This document shows, piece after piece, positions 33,066 through 44,540 of a stretch of 64,000 nucleotides of DNA. How positions within the stretch are numbered: the first letter of the stretch is position 1; each line of letters opens with the position of its first letter. The notes under the pieces are model-generated. The model did no database searches and was not told where the DNA came from. It saw nothing but the letters and a program-made list of their open reading frames with translations. Position numbers and translations under genes: made by a program. Source of the stretch: Actinomadura sp. NBRC 104425 (GTDB lineage Bacteria > Actinomycetota > Actinomycetes > Streptosporangiales > Streptosporangiaceae); the NCBI RefSeq assembly GCF_030269545.1, contig NZ_BSTN01000008.1:124001-188000 (forward strand), given 5' to 3'.

Positions 33066-33287
33066 TTGCCCGCACAGTCCCCTCCGCCCGCGCGCGGAAC
33101 CGATCGCAGCCCGTGGAACTGGCTGCTGCTCCCCGCGGTCGTGGTGCCGCTGCTGACGTTCCTGTTCAACCGTGACGAGCCCCGCCTGTTCGGTTTCCCC
33201 GTCTTCTACTGGCTGCAGATGGCCTTCATCCTGCTCGGCGTGGCCTGCACCACGGTCGTGTACCGCATGACGCGCCGGAGGGACTGA
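33066..33287 (+). CDS. DUF3311 small membrane protein
   Basis: 73 aa, TTG start with GAGGAGG at 33054-33060. Two transmembrane helices (LLLPAVVVPLLTFLFN, YWLQMAFILLGVACTTVVYRM) separated by a short loop containing LFGFPVFYW. Members of this family almost always precede a sodium:solute symporter, as here with a 3-bp gap. They are thought to be an accessory subunit of that transporter. Confidence 0.88.
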   Translation: MPAQSPPPARGTDRSPWNWLLLPAVVVPLLTFLFNRDEPRLFGFPVFYWLQMAFILLGVACTTVVYRMTRRRD

Positions 33288-33290
33288 CCG

Positions 33291-34901
33291 ATGTCGACCG
33301 ATCACCTCACCGAACTGATCATTTTCGCCGCGCTGTTCCTGCTGGTCAGCGGGATGGGCTTCGTCGCCGCGCGGTGGCGGCGGCCGGACACCATGGACAG
33401 CCTGGACGAGTGGGGCCTGGGCGGCCGCAGCTTCGGCGGCTGGATCACCTGGTTCCTGGTCGGCGGCGACCTGTACACGGCCTACACCTTCGTCGCGGTG
33501 CCCGCCCTCGTGTTCGGAGCCGGCGCCGCGGGCTTCTACGCCGTCCCCTACACCGTCGTGGTCTACCCGATGGTGTTCTTGATGCTGATCCGGCTGTGGT
33601 CGGTGTCGCACGTGCACGGCTTCGTCACCCCGGCCGACTTCGTCCGGGCCCGGTTCGGCTCCCCCACCCTGGCGCTGGCCATCGCGGTCACCGGGATCGT
33701 CGCGACGATGCCGTACATCGCGCTGCAGCTGGTGGGCATCGAGGCGGTGCTGAAGGCGATGGGGATCGAGGGCCACCTGCCGATCATCATCGCGTTCGCC
33801 ATCCTGGCCGCCTACACCTACCAGTCCGGCCTGCGCGCGCCCGCGCTGATCGCCTTCGTCAAGGACCTGCTGATCTACCTGGTGATCATCGTCGCGGTGC
33901 TGTACATCCCGGCCAAGCTCGGCGGCTGGGGCGACATCTTCGACTCGGCGCAGGCCAAGTTCGCCGCGACCCCGGCGCCCAGCGACGGGATCCTGCTGGA
34001 CGGCACCAACCAGCTCAACTACGCCATGCTGGCGCTGGGCTCGGCGCTGGCGCTGTTCCTGTACCCGCACAGCGTCACCGGCATCCTGGCCGCCCGCAAC
34101 CGCGACACCATCAAGCGGAACATGTCGGCGCTGCCCGCCTACAGCTTCGTGCTCGGCCTGATCGCGCTGCTGGGCTTCATGGCCATCGCCGCCGGGATCA
34201 AGCCGATCACCACCGACGACAAGGCCGACACCAACACCGTGGTGCCGGTGCTGTTCGACCACATGTTCCCCAGCTGGTTCACCGGCATCGCGTTCGCCGC
34301 CGTGGGCATCGGCGCGCTGGTGCCCGCCGCGATCATGTCGATCGCCGCGGCCAACCTGTTCACCCGCAACATCTACAAGGAGTACCTGCGGCCGGACGCC
34401 ACCGACAAGCAGGAGGCGGCGGTCAGCAAGCTGGTCTCGCTGGTCGTCAAGGTCGGCGCGGTGGCCTGCATCCTGCTGCTGGACCCCGAGTTCTCCATCG
34501 ACCTGCAGCTGATCGGCGGTGTGATCATCCTGCAGACGCTGCCCGCAGTGGGCCTCGGCCTGTTCACCCGCTGGTTCCACCGCGGCGGCCTGATCGCCGG
34601 CTGGGCGGCGGGCCAGGCCGCCGGGCTGTGGATGCTGTACCAGATCCCCAACCCGGCCAAGGGCAAAGAGCACTTCGGCAGCTCGGCCTTCGCGCTGAGC
34701 GACTTCGGCCTGGACACCAAGATGACGATCTACGTGGGCGTGGTGGCCCTGGCGGTCAACCTGGTGGTGGCCGTGGTCGGCACGCTGGTGTGCCGGGCCG
34801 CCAAGCTGGCCGACGGCGACGACGCCACGCGCGCGGCCGACTACTTCGCCGACGAGGGCGACCCCAAGGTCAAGGAGCTCGACCTGAGCGCCAGCCACTG
34901 A
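33291..34901 (+). CDS. mctP: Sodium:solute symporter, monocarboxylate type (MctP-like)
   Basis: 536 aa with about 13 transmembrane helices. SSS-family features: DEWGLGGRSFGGWITWFLVGGDLYTAYTFVAVP near 40, LALGSALALFLYPHSVTGILAARN near 250, VGIGALVPAAIMSIAAANLFTRNIYKEYL near 345. Closest in pattern to MctP carriers for acetate, pyruvate, lactate or propionate. Acidic C-terminal tail in the cytoplasm. Co-transcribed with the DUF3311 gene; a strong hairpin follows. Confidence 0.88.
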   Translation: MSTDHLTELIIFAALFLLVSGMGFVAARWRRPDTMDSLDEWGLGGRSFGGWITWFLVGGDLYTAYTFVAVPALVFGAGAAGFYAVPYTVVVYPMVFLMLIRLWSVSHVHGFVTPADFVRARFGSPTLALAIAVTGIVATMPYIALQLVGIEAVLKAMGIEGHLPIIIAFAILAAYTYQSGLRAPALIAFVKDLLIYLVIIVAVLYIPAKLGGWGDIFDSAQAKFAATPAPSDGILLDGTNQLNYAMLALGSALALFLYPHSVTGILAARNRDTIKRNMSALPAYSFVLGLIALLGFMAIAAGIKPITTDDKADTNTVVPVLFDHMFPSWFTGIAFAAVGIGALVPAAIMSIAAANLFTRNIYKEYLRPDATDKQEAAVSKLVSLVVKVGAVACILLLDPEFSIDLQLIGGVIILQTLPAVGLGLFTRWFHRGGLIAGWAAGQAAGLWMLYQIPNPAKGKEHFGSSAFALSDFGLDTKMTIYVGVVALAVNLVVAVVGTLVCRAAKLADGDDATRAADYFADEGDPKVKELDLSASH

Positions 34902-34930
34902 TCCCCGGCCCGTTCCGGGCATCCGGATCC

Positions 34931-34964
34931 GACGGCCCGGCCGCCGCATGGCGGCCGGGCCGTC
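34931..34964 (+). terminator. Strong hairpin after mctP
   Basis: GACGGCCCGGCCGCC (34931-34945) and GGCGGCCGGGCCGTC (34950-34964), 15-bp perfect stem with loop GCAT, 29 bp after the mctP stop. Confidence 0.8.
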
Positions 34965-35117
34965 GCGCGTGCGGGAGGGGATCTGCCGGCGGCCGGGGCG
35001 GCGGCACGCGCAAGCACCGGCAAAGATCCGCCCATACCTCCTTCACATGGAAAGTGTCGCAGCGTATCCAGGGAAGCACCGTGCGTATCCAATGCCACGG
35101 ACTTTTTGGAGGGAAGG

Positions 35118-36017
35118 GTGCGCGCGACAACCGCCGTCCGCACGACTCTGGCGCTGGGCGCCATGCTCTGCGGAACCGTCCCGACCATCTCGGCCGCACC
35201 GGCCGCCCACGCCGACGGCCTGGCGATCGAGCCGGCGGTCGCCCGTCCCGGCCAGCGCGTCACCGTGGCCGGCAGCTGCGGGAACGCCGACGACCTCGTC
35301 CGGGTGACCGGCGCCGCCCGGGGCACCGGCGCGGTGCGGGACGGCTGGTTCGAGATCAAGGCCCTGGTGGTCGAGGCGGATCCGGGCCGGCACACGCTCG
35401 AGGCCAAGTGCGCGACGTCCAAGACGTCCCACGCCGGCCGGGTCGTGATCCGCAAGCAGGGCCTCAAGCACAACCCGAAGGACGACGAGCCCGGGCCGGA
35501 CGGGCCCGGCGGACCGGACGGACCGGGGCCGGACGGGTTCGGCCGCGGCCCGGACGACGGCGACGGGCACGACGACTTCGGCCGCGACGAGGGCCACGAC
35601 GGCTTCGGCCACGACGGCTGGGGCGGCAAGTTCGACGACCGCGGCAAGTACATGCACGAGAAGCTGTGGATCAACCCCGGCGGAGGACCCGGCGGCGGCC
35701 CCGGCGGAGGACCCGGCGGCGGCCCGGGCGGCGGCCCCGGCGGCGGCCCCGGCGGCGGCCCCGGCGGAGGACCCGGCGGAGGACCCGGCGGTGGTCCCGG
35801 CGGTGGTCCCGGCGGCGGCCCGGTCGGCGGCCCCGGTCCCGCGCCCGGCCCGGGCGGCGAGAAGATCCGCCGGCCGCGCGGCTGGGCCGAGACCGGAGGC
35901 GGCGGCACCCAGGACGCCGGCGCCCCGTGGCTGCCCGCCGGAGTGGTGCTGCTCGTCGCGGCTGCCGGAATGGGCGGGACGGCGCTGATGCGTTTGCGGG
36001 CCCGTGGGCGGGCGTGA
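35118..36017 (+). CDS. Secreted PGGG-repeat protein with sortase-type C-terminus
   Basis: 299 aa from GTG 35118, which has GGAGGG before it. Signal peptide about 1-32 ending ...AAPAAHA. A globular part to about 115 with two Cys (GSCGNADD, AKCATSK), a Gly/Asp/His-rich linker, then twelve exact PGGG units (bases 35676-35819). The end has a wall-sorting layout: WAETGG, hydrophobic LPAGVVLLVAAAGMGGTALM, and a basic RLRARGRA tail. Its stop lies inside the start of the sortase gene. Probably the sortase's dedicated substrate. Confidence 0.78.
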   Translation: MRATTAVRTTLALGAMLCGTVPTISAAPAAHADGLAIEPAVARPGQRVTVAGSCGNADDLVRVTGAARGTGAVRDGWFEIKALVVEADPGRHTLEAKCATSKTSHAGRVVIRKQGLKHNPKDDEPGPDGPGGPDGPGPDGFGRGPDDGDGHDDFGRDEGHDGFGHDGWGGKFDDRGKYMHEKLWINPGGGPGGGPGGGPGGGPGGGPGGGPGGGPGGGPGGGPGGGPGGGPGGGPVGGPGPAPGPGGEKIRRPRGWAETGGGGTQDAGAPWLPAGVVLLVAAAGMGGTALMRLRARGRA

Positions 36018-36627
36018 CCGCGGCGGTTACGCCGTCGCCGCCGTGCTGGCGGTCGCGGGCGCGGTGGCGGTCGGCAACGGGGTGCGCGGCAACGTCTCGG
36101 CGTCCGCGCCCTACCGCGACCAGGGCGGCCCGCGCGTGCTCTGGAAGATCCCCGACGGGACGGCGGTGCCGTCGTCGCCGCCGGTCCGGCTCGAGATTCC
36201 CGCCATCGGGGTGCGCGCGCGGGTGACACCCGTCGGCCAGAAGCCCAACGGCATGGTGGAGGTGCCGCCGTTCGAGCACTCCGACCGCGCCGGCTGGTAC
36301 CGGCACGGCCCGGCCCCCGGCAGCCGGGGGCCGGCCGTGCTGCTGGGCCACTACGACGACAAACGCGGTCCCGCCGTGTTCTACCGGCTGCGCGAGCTCA
36401 AGCCGGGCTCGCTGGTGCGGGTGACACGGCGGGACGGGCGCAGGCTGACGTTCCGCGTGGACGCCAAGGAGCAGGTGCCGAAGAAGCGGTTCCCCGGCGA
36501 CCGCGTGTACGGGAACGTGCGGTACGCCGGGCTGCGCCTGGTGACCTGCGGGGGCGCCTACGACCGCAAGGAGCGGTCCTACCGCGACAACGTCATCGTC
36601 TACGCGCACCTGGTGAAGGAGCGCTGA
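36004..36627 (+). CDS. Class F sortase
   Basis: 207 aa, GTG start overlapping the previous gene by 14 bp. One N-terminal membrane anchor (YAVAAVLAVAGAVAVGNGV), then the sortase beta-barrel: RLEIPAIGVRARVTPVG near 62, catalytic His in VLLGHYDDKRGPAVF near 113, Cys in LRLVTCGGAYD near 180, Arg in RSYRDNVIVYAHL near 193. Class F enzymes are typical of actinobacteria and attach exported proteins to the envelope. Encoded directly after a protein with a sorting-type C-terminus. Confidence 0.88.
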   Translation: MGGRDRGGYAVAAVLAVAGAVAVGNGVRGNVSASAPYRDQGGPRVLWKIPDGTAVPSSPPVRLEIPAIGVRARVTPVGQKPNGMVEVPPFEHSDRAGWYRHGPAPGSRGPAVLLGHYDDKRGPAVFYRLRELKPGSLVRVTRRDGRRLTFRVDAKEQVPKKRFPGDRVYGNVRYAGLRLVTCGGAYDRKERSYRDNVIVYAHLVKER

Positions 36628-36653
36628 CGGACGCCCATGCCGGCGGACGCCGG

Positions 36654-37067
36654 TCAGGCGCGGCCGTAGGCGTCCTCGAGGCGTTCGATGTCGTCCTCGT
36701 CGAAGTGCCCGAACGCGATCTCCAGCACGCGCACCGCCGGGCCGGACGAGCCGAGCCGGTGCGTCTGCCCCGCCCGGATGAACACCCGCTCGCCCACCTC
36801 CGGCAGCGTGCGCTCGCCGTCCACCTCGAACACCGCGCCCGGGTCGAGCGCGACCCACAGCTCGTCGCGGTGCCGGTGGCGCTGCAGGCTGAGCCGCTGG
36901 CCCGGCGCCACATGGATCACCTTCACCGTGGTCGGCTCGTTGTGGGTGAAGCGCTCGAAGCTTCCCCAGGGCCGCCGGTCCACCTCGACCTGCGGCTCGT
37001 CCCGCGGCCCGCTCCCGCCGGTCGCGGGCGCCATCGCGGGTGACTCCGACACCGTCCGTTCAGTCAA
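36654..37067 (-). CDS. Cupin of the type II phosphomannose isomerase family
   Basis: 137 aa; TTG 37067 has a GAGGTGAG site close by, with GTG at 37052 as alternative. The single cupin reads RRPWGSFERF, VKVIHVAPGQRLSLQRHRHRDELWVAL (metal-binding His/Glu) and PEVGERVFIRAGQTHRLGSSG, typical of stand-alone mannose-6-phosphate isomerase domains. Whether it isomerises a sugar phosphate or only binds one is not known. Starts 18 bp after the TetR gene stop on the same strand. Confidence 0.82.
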   Translation of the reverse strand: MTERTVSESPAMAPATGGSGPRDEPQVEVDRRPWGSFERFTHNEPTTVKVIHVAPGQRLSLQRHRHRDELWVALDPGAVFEVDGERTLPEVGERVFIRAGQTHRLGSSGPAVRVLEIAFGHFDEDDIERLEDAYGRA

Positions 37068-37084
37068 CGCTCACCTCAGCCTCG

Positions 37085-37729
37085 TCAGCCATCGTCGTGC
37101 GAACCCTCCTGGGCAAGGTCGTATCCGGCGGCGGCGGGCAGCCCGCCGAGGATCAGGTCCACCAGCCCGTCGACCACCGCCTCGCGCGGCACCTCGTCGG
37201 CGTGGTCCAGCCACCAGTCCCCCGCGGTCTGCACCATCCCGACGACCGCGTGGCCCCACACGTAGGCGCGGGTGCGGTCCGGCAGCCGGCCCTCGGCGAT
37301 CATGACCTCGGCCAGCTCCCGGCTCACCTCGCGGATCATCGTGCTCATCGCGCTGTGCGTGGACGGGTCCTCGGCGCTGGCGCGGTGCATGAGGAACCGG
37401 TACAGCGCCAGGTTCTTGGAGATGACCGCCAGGTAGGTGTCGATGGTGGAGCGGGTGCGGGCGCGCACCGAGTCGGACCGGGAGAACTCCTCCCGGATGC
37501 CCTCGATCAGCTTGAGCGTGTGCCGTTCGGCCAGCGCCCGGTACAGGCCGCTCTTGTCGCCGAAGTGCCGGTACAGGATCGGCTTGCTGATCCCCGCCTC
37601 GGCCGCGATCGCGGCCATGGACGCCTCGGGGCCCTCCCGCTGGATGACCCGGTCGGCGGCTTCGAGCAGGGCACGCCGACGATCGGGGTCGCGCCGCGTC
37701 CCCCGCCCCGTCGTCTCCCGCGTCACCAT
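37085..37729 (-). CDS. TetR-family regulator, probably of the adjacent acyl-CoA dehydrogenase
   Basis: 214 aa. Helix-turn-helix at about 16-65 (ALLEAADRVIQREGPEASMAAIAAEAGISKPILYRHFGDKSGLYRAL). The C-terminal domain contains LYRFLMHRASAEDPSTHSAM and GHAVVGMVQTAGDWWLD, a pattern seen in TetR proteins linked to fatty-acid genes. The gene follows an acyl-CoA dehydrogenase on the same strand. A GGTA-CGC-TACC palindrome lies 9 bp before its ATG, and related GTTACC-N3-GGTAAC sites precede the dehydrogenase. Confidence 0.87.
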   Translation of the reverse strand: MVTRETTGRGTRRDPDRRRALLEAADRVIQREGPEASMAAIAAEAGISKPILYRHFGDKSGLYRALAERHTLKLIEGIREEFSRSDSVRARTRSTIDTYLAVISKNLALYRFLMHRASAEDPSTHSAMSTMIREVSRELAEVMIAEGRLPDRTRAYVWGHAVVGMVQTAGDWWLDHADEVPREAVVDGLVDLILGGLPAAAGYDLAQEGSHDDG

Positions 37730-37737
37730 GTCGAGAA

Positions 37738-37750
37738 CGGTACGCTACCG
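37738..37750. promoter_or_regulatory. Operator-like palindrome before the TetR gene
   Basis: CGGTA-CGC-TACCG immediately upstream of the TetR ATG. Same TACC/GGTA vocabulary as the sites at 39128 and 39151 but with half-sites in the opposite orientation. Possible autoregulatory site. Confidence 0.4.
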
Positions 37751-37869
37751 GGTCGCCGGTCCCACGCCTGCACCGGTGCACCACGGGGCTCGTTGCGCCA
37801 CCGCTCCCCCGCGGCCGCGCCGGGCGCGCGGCCGCGGGGGGCCGGGCGGCGCGGGCCCGGCGACCGGCC

Positions 37870-39099
<1,230 letters not shown>

Positions 39100-39127
39100 C
39101 TTATTGACCCTTTCTCCAATATCTTCT

Positions 39128-39142
39128 GTTACCAACGGTAGC
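39128..39142. promoter_or_regulatory. Operator copy 1 upstream of acyl-CoA dehydrogenase
   Basis: GTTACC-AAC-GGTAGC, one mismatch from a perfect palindrome. The second copy lies 23 bp further upstream, about two helical turns, which fits cooperative dimer binding. Confidence 0.55.
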
Positions 39143-39150
39143 AGTTTTGG

Positions 39151-39165
39151 GTTACCACCGGTAAC
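39151..39165. promoter_or_regulatory. Operator copy 2 upstream of acyl-CoA dehydrogenase
   Basis: GTTACC-ACC-GGTAAC, perfect palindrome with 3-bp centre. Candidate site for the TetR protein encoded downstream of the dehydrogenase. Confidence 0.6.
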
Positions 39166-39268
39166 ACCCGTGGCCGGACTCACACCGCCGGTTGACCCGC
39201 GCGACGGCGGCGGCGCGGGCTGCGGAGAAGGGGTGCTCGCGGAGTTCGCGCAGGACAGGGGCACAACG

Positions 39269-39312
39269 GAACCGGCGCCCGCCACCTTCCGGCCGGTGGC
39301 GGACGCCGGTTC
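39269..39312 (-). terminator. Hairpin downstream of gpgS
   Basis: Arms GAACCGGCGCCCGCCACC (39269-39286) and GGTGGCGGACGCCGGTTC (39295-39312), 17 of 18 positions paired, 8-nt loop. It separates gpgS from the acyl-CoA dehydrogenase promoter. A 15-bp direct duplication lies between it and the gpgS stop (39331-39345 and 39346-39360). Confidence 0.7.
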
Positions 39313-39370
39313 GCAGTACGCCGGTCCCAGGGCGCCGTTGCCCGGGGCGCCGTTGCCCGGGGCGCCGGGA

Positions 39371-40348
39371 TCAGGAGAGCAGGGAGCGCCGGGCTTCGGC
39401 GTACTCGGGGATCTCGATCATGGGCGGGCGCTCCCCCACGCCGACGTCGCTGACCCGCACGTCGTGGCCGTCGGCGCCGCGGCGGAACTGCGCGAGCGCG
39501 GTCGCGGGGGCCTCCAGCGGCAGCATCCGGCCGTGCCGCTGCAGCCGCGACCACGCGGTGAGCAGGATCTGCCCGGACATGGCGCCCAGCGCCTCGGTGC
39601 TCTGGTGCGAGTGCACCCGCCGACCCAGATCGACCTGCGCGATCGCGTCCAGGCCCGCCCGCTGGAACACGTCCAGCAGCAGCCCGAGCTCCACGCCGTA
39701 GCCGGTGACGAACGGCAGCCGCTCCAGCAGCTCCCGCCGCCCGGCGTACTCGCCGCCCAGCGGCTGCATCACCCCGGCCAGCAGCGGCCAGTGCAGGTTG
39801 ATCAGCGGGCGGGCGACCAGCTCGGTGACCCGGCCGCCGCCGCCCTCGACCGGGCGGTCCCCGGTGAGCAGCGGACGGTCGTAGCAGCCCTTGACATAGC
39901 CCACGGCGGGATCGGTGAGCAGCGGGCCGAGCAGCCCGGTGACGTAGGACGGGGTGAAGCCGCGCAGGTCGGCGTCCACGAAGACGATCACGTCCCCGGT
40001 GGTGGCGGCCAGCGACTTCCACAGCGCCTCGCCCTTGCCGGACATGCGGCCGTGCCCGGGAAGCACCGAGTCCTGGGCCACCACGTCGGCGCCCGCGGCG
40101 GCCGCCACCTCGGCGGTCCGGTCGGTCGACCGCGAGTCGACCACCACGATCTCGTCCACCAGCGGCGCCCGTTCGACCAGGTCCTCCCGGATGGCGGCGA
40201 CGATCGCGCCGACCGTCGCCTCCTCGTCGCGCGCGGGCAGCACGACGCTGATCCGGGTGCCGCCCTTGGCGGCGAGCAGGGTCTCCAGCGGCCACTGCGC
40301 CGACGCGCTGGTCCGGCGACGCAGCCACGACGCGACCTCAGGCAGCAC
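39371..40348 (-). CDS. gpgS: Glucosyl-3-phosphoglycerate synthase
   Basis: 325 aa from GTG 40348 with GGGAGG upstream; longer in-frame starts lack a site. GT-A glycosyltransferase making glucosyl-3-phosphoglycerate, the first step to glucosylglycerate and, in mycobacteria, methylglucose lipopolysaccharide. Motifs: [19 protein letters not shown] near 35, [25 protein letters not shown] with the Dx[53 protein letters not shown]. No gpgP phosphatase is next to it. Confidence 0.9.
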   Translation of the reverse strand: MLPEVASWLRRRTSASAQWPLETLLAAKGGTRISVVLPARDEEATVGAIVAAIREDLVERAPLVDEIVVVDSRSTDRTAEVAAAAGADVVAQDSVLPGHGRMSGKGEALWKSLAATTGDVIVFVDADLRGFTPSYVTGLLGPLLTDPAVGYVKGCYDRPLLTGDRPVEGGGGRVTELVARPLINLHWPLLAGVMQPLGGEYAGRRELLERLPFVTGYGVELGLLLDVFQRAGLDAIAQVDLGRRVHSHQSTEALGAMSGQILLTAWSRLQRHGRMLPLEAPATALAQFRRGADGHDVRVSDVGVGERPPMIEIPEYAEARRSLLS

Positions 40349-40521
40349 GCGTCCTCCCTTCCGCAGGCCGTCTCGTCGCAGAGGACGGCCCCCCGTCCCC
40401 CGGCGGAGCCCGGCGCGGGCCTCCGCTGACCTGCAGAACGCCAGCTCACCGCAGTTCACCCGCCGTTGGAACACCCTCACGGCAGCCGACCCGAAGAGTT
40501 AACAGCCCGACAACACACCGG

Positions 40522-41991
40522 TCATTCGGCGGCGTGGCGGTCGAGGAAGGCGTACACGTCGGCCTCGTCCACGCCGGGGAACGCGCCGGGCGGCAGCACC
40601 GACAGCACGTGCGAGTGCGCCCGCGCCGACGGCCAGGCCATGCCCTCCCAGCGCTCGGCCAGCTCGGCGGGCGGACGCTGGCAGCAGTCGCCGTCCGGGC
40701 AGGCGGAGCGGTGCCGGTTGGTGGTCTCCCGGCCGCGGAACCAGCGCGAGTCCTCGTACCGCACGCCCAGCGTGATCGCGAAGTCGCGCTCGTGGCTGGG
40801 GTCGATGTGCGACAGGCACCAGTAGGTGCCCGTGGGGGTGTCGGTGTACTGGTAGTACACCGAGAACCGGTCGGCGGTCTGGAACACGTGGCGGCCCGCC
40901 CACTGGCGGCACATCCGCTGCCCCTCGATCGCGCCGCTCTCGTCCTGCGGGAACACCAGGCCGTCGTTGGCGTACGCCTTGTAGATCGTGCCGTTCTCGT
41001 CGTTCTTGGTGAAGTGCAGCTGCAGGCCGAGATGGTGGGTGGCCATGTTGGTGAAGCGGTGCGCGGCCATCTCGTAGGACACCGAGAACACGTCGGCCAG
41101 GTCCTCCACCGACAGCTCCCGGGCCGCCTTGGCCTCCTGCAGGAACGGCACGACCGAGCGCTCGGGCACCAGCACGGCGGCGCCGAAGTAGTTGGCCTCC
41201 ACCCGCTGGCGCAGGAAGTCACCGAAGTCGCGGGGCACCTCGTGGTCGAGCGCGATGTGCCCGAGCGTCTGCAGCAGGATCGTGCGGGGGGTGTGCATGC
41301 CCAGCTGCTCGCGCTCCAGGTAGATGCGCCGGTTGCGCAGGTCGGTGATCGAGCGGACCGACCGCGGCAGGTCCTGGACGTAGCGCAGCTCGAACCCGAA
41401 GTGACTCACCAGCGCCATCAGCACGCCCTGGGACACCGCGCCGCCCCGGTAGCCGACCGCGTCCAGGGTCTGGGCGGCGATCCGCTCGATCTCGCCGAAG
41501 TAGTTGCCGCGCTCGTGCATCTGGCGGCGCAGCTCGGCGTTGGCCTTGCGCGCCTCCTCGGGGCTGGCGGTGGGCTTGGTGCGGGCGCGCCGCAGCTCCC
41601 CGTACAGCGTGAGGATGTGCTCGATCACCTCGTTGGGCAGCCGCTTGCTGACCTTGAGGTGGGACAGGCCGAGCGACCGGTACAGCGGGTCGCGCTGCGC
41701 CTCCTCCAGGGCGATCTCCAGCTGGGCGCGGCGGCTGGGCGGCTGGCGGCGCAGCAGCTCCTCCACCGGCACCTCCAGCGCGGCGGCCAGCGCCTGCAGC
41801 AGCGACAGCTTGGGCTCGCGCCGCCCGTTCTCCAGCAGGGACAGCTGGGACGGGGCGCGCCCGACCCGGTCGCCGAGGTCCGACAGCGTCATCCCCCTGG
41901 CCTTGCGCAGGTGGCGCAGCCGCTGCCCGAACGTCACCAGGTCTACGTCGCTCGTCAAGTTGAGAGATTCTTCTGACCGCAAGGTCGTCAT
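40522..41991 (-). CDS. ramB: RamB-like XRE regulator with ImmA/IrrE-type domain
   Basis: 489 aa. N-terminal helix-turn-helix (about 20-80: [49 protein letters not shown]), an ImmA/IrrE peptidase-like middle with [13 protein letters not shown], then a C-terminal domain with Cys in [10 protein letters not shown] and SACPDGDCC. This architecture is that of RamB, which controls isocitrate lyase and acetate genes in corynebacteria and mycobacteria. Divergent from aceA with 116 bp between them, the same arrangement as in mycobacteria. Confidence 0.92.
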   Translation of the reverse strand: MTTLRSEESLNLTSDVDLVTFGQRLRHLRKARGMTLSDLGDRVGRAPSQLSLLENGRREPKLSLLQALAAALEVPVEELLRRQPPSRRAQLEIALEEAQRDPLYRSLGLSHLKVSKRLPNEVIEHILTLYGELRRARTKPTASPEEARKANAELRRQMHERGNYFGEIERIAAQTLDAVGYRGGAVSQGVLMALVSHFGFELRYVQDLPRSVRSITDLRNRRIYLEREQLGMHTPRTILLQTLGHIALDHEVPRDFGDFLRQRVEANYFGAAVLVPERSVVPFLQEAKAARELSVEDLADVFSVSYEMAAHRFTNMATHHLGLQLHFTKNDENGTIYKAYANDGLVFPQDESGAIEGQRMCRQWAGRHVFQTADRFSVYYQYTDTPTGTYWCLSHIDPSHERDFAITLGVRYEDSRWFRGRETTNRHRSACPDGDCCQRPPAELAERWEGMAWPSARAHSHVLSVLPPGAFPGVDEADVYAFLDRHAAE

Positions 41992-42107
41992 GGCTTCATG
42001 CTAGCGAAAAATCATCACATCTTCTATTACCCACCAGTTCATTTGGGCCGGACATCGGGGGCATAGTCGGAACAAGCACCCAGGGGACGACACAGAAGGG
42101 CAACATC
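41992..42107. promoter_or_regulatory. ramB-aceA divergent regulatory region
   Basis: 116 bp, AT-rich near the ramB side with CTAGCGAAAAATCATCACAT at 42001-42020. A RamB site is expected here, but no stretch matches the corynebacterial consensus well. AGAAGGG at 42094-42100 is the aceA ribosome site. Confidence 0.45.
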
Positions 42108-43391
<1,284 letters not shown>

Positions 43392-43527
43392 CGGCCTGCG
43401 GGGACGCGCCCCCGCAGTCCCGCCAGCCGGGATCCTCGTCTCGCCCCTGGGATCCCGTTCCGGTGGTCCTCAGTCCGCGTAAGGCTCACCTTCTGAGGAC
43501 CGGGCCGGCTCCGCTCGCCGGCGCGTG

Positions 43528-43560
43528 AAGGCCCCTCCGCCCTACACCCGGAGGGGCCTT
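43528..43560 (+). terminator. Terminator after aceA
   Basis: AAGGCCCCTCCG (43528-43539) and CGGAGGGGCCTT (43549-43560), 12 bp perfect with 9-nt loop, 136 bp after the aceA stop. Confidence 0.8.
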
Positions 43561-43684
43561 CCCGTGCGCGCCTCACTGCCGCAGCACTCCCGGAAATGCG
43601 CCGGAAAAAAAATGACATGCGGCGCGCCCCATTCACCGACTACCGTGACGCACGATCACGAACGGGGAGGGGTGACGCCGGCCC

Positions 43685-44425
43685 ATGGCCAGGCTCAACC
43701 AGATCATCGCCGTGGAGAAGGGCGTCAAGTCGCGCACGCAGCGGGAGCTGTCCGACGCCTTCCACGAGTTGCAGAAGCCGGCACTGCTGTCCGGTCTTTC
43801 CCGCACCTACCGGCCGCGCGACGAGGAGGGCGAGACGCTGCCGCCCGAGTCGACCAAGGTGCAGGTCAAGGCCGAGGACGTGCTGCGCGAGGCGGCCCGG
43901 TCGCTGACCCGGCTGTTCGACGTCGTCGCCACCAAGGACTGGGCCAACTGCGACGCCCGCGCCGACGTGGTGGTCGACGGGCGGACGCTGCTGTCCGATG
44001 TCCCGGTGACGTACCTGCTGTTCCTGGAGAAGCAGCTGGCCGAGGTGCACACGCTGATCAACCGCCTGCCGGTGCTGGACGCCGCCGAGACCTGGACCTA
44101 CGACGAGGGCCAGGACGTGTGGCGCAGCGAGCCGGTGGAGACCGCGCGCACCAAGAAGGTTCCGCGCAGCCACGTGCTGTACGAGGCGACCGACAAGCAC
44201 CCGGCGCAGGTGGAGATGTACCACGAGGACGTCATCGTGGGCACGTGGACCAAGGTGTCGTTCTCCGGCGCCATGCCCGCGCGGCGCGTCAACGAGCTGC
44301 GCGACCGGGTGGAGCGCCTGCAAGCGGCGGTCAAGTTCGCCCGCGAGGAGGCCAACAGCATCGAGGTCACCGACCGCAAGGTGGGCGACGCGGTGTTCGC
44401 CTACCTGTTCGGTCGCGACAACTGA
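43685..44425 (+). CDS. Uncharacterised 246-aa protein directly upstream of a tRNA-like RNA locus
   Basis: 246 aa, ATG with GGGGAGGGGTGA upstream. Soluble, charged, no signal peptide or membrane helix. Opens MARLNQIIAVEKGVKSRTQRE; a conserved-looking middle has LLSDVPVTYLLFLEKQLAEVHTLINRLPVLD and WTYDEGQDVWRS, and a coiled segment RVNELRDRVERLQAAVKFAREEANSIE lies near the end. I believe it belongs to an uncharacterised actinobacterial family (possibly DUF7873), but cannot confirm that. It is followed within 60 bp by a structured RNA locus, with AACTGAAC repeated three times from its stop onward (44419, 44448, 44465). Possibly the protein partner of that RNA. Confidence 0.8.
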   Translation: MARLNQIIAVEKGVKSRTQRELSDAFHELQKPALLSGLSRTYRPRDEEGETLPPESTKVQVKAEDVLREAARSLTRLFDVVATKDWANCDARADVVVDGRTLLSDVPVTYLLFLEKQLAEVHTLINRLPVLDAAETWTYDEGQDVWRSEPVETARTKKVPRSHVLYEATDKHPAQVEMYHEDVIVGTWTKVSFSGAMPARRVNELRDRVERLQAAVKFAREEANSIEVTDRKVGDAVFAYLFGRDN

Positions 44426-44478
44426 ACCCCTGCGACCGACCTCCAACAACTGAACAACCCCTGCAACTGAACAAGGCT

Positions 44479-44498
44479 CCCCCGCTGGAGCGCGGGGG
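44479..44498 (+). ncRNA. Hairpin at the start of the tRNA-like RNA locus
   Basis: CCCCCGC-TGGAGC-GCGGGGG, 7-bp perfect stem, 53 bp after the preceding stop and 57 bp before the first tRNA-like module. Could be a processing signal or a terminator for the protein mRNA. Confidence 0.55.
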
Positions 44499-44540
44499 CG
44501 CGCCCGGGGCGACCCGGGCGTGAAGCTGAGACTGAGGCTC

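Noticed and set aside
41992..42107. Clear RamB consensus site
   Set aside because: AT-rich bases exist, but no 13-mer matches the known corynebacterial consensus well enough to call.
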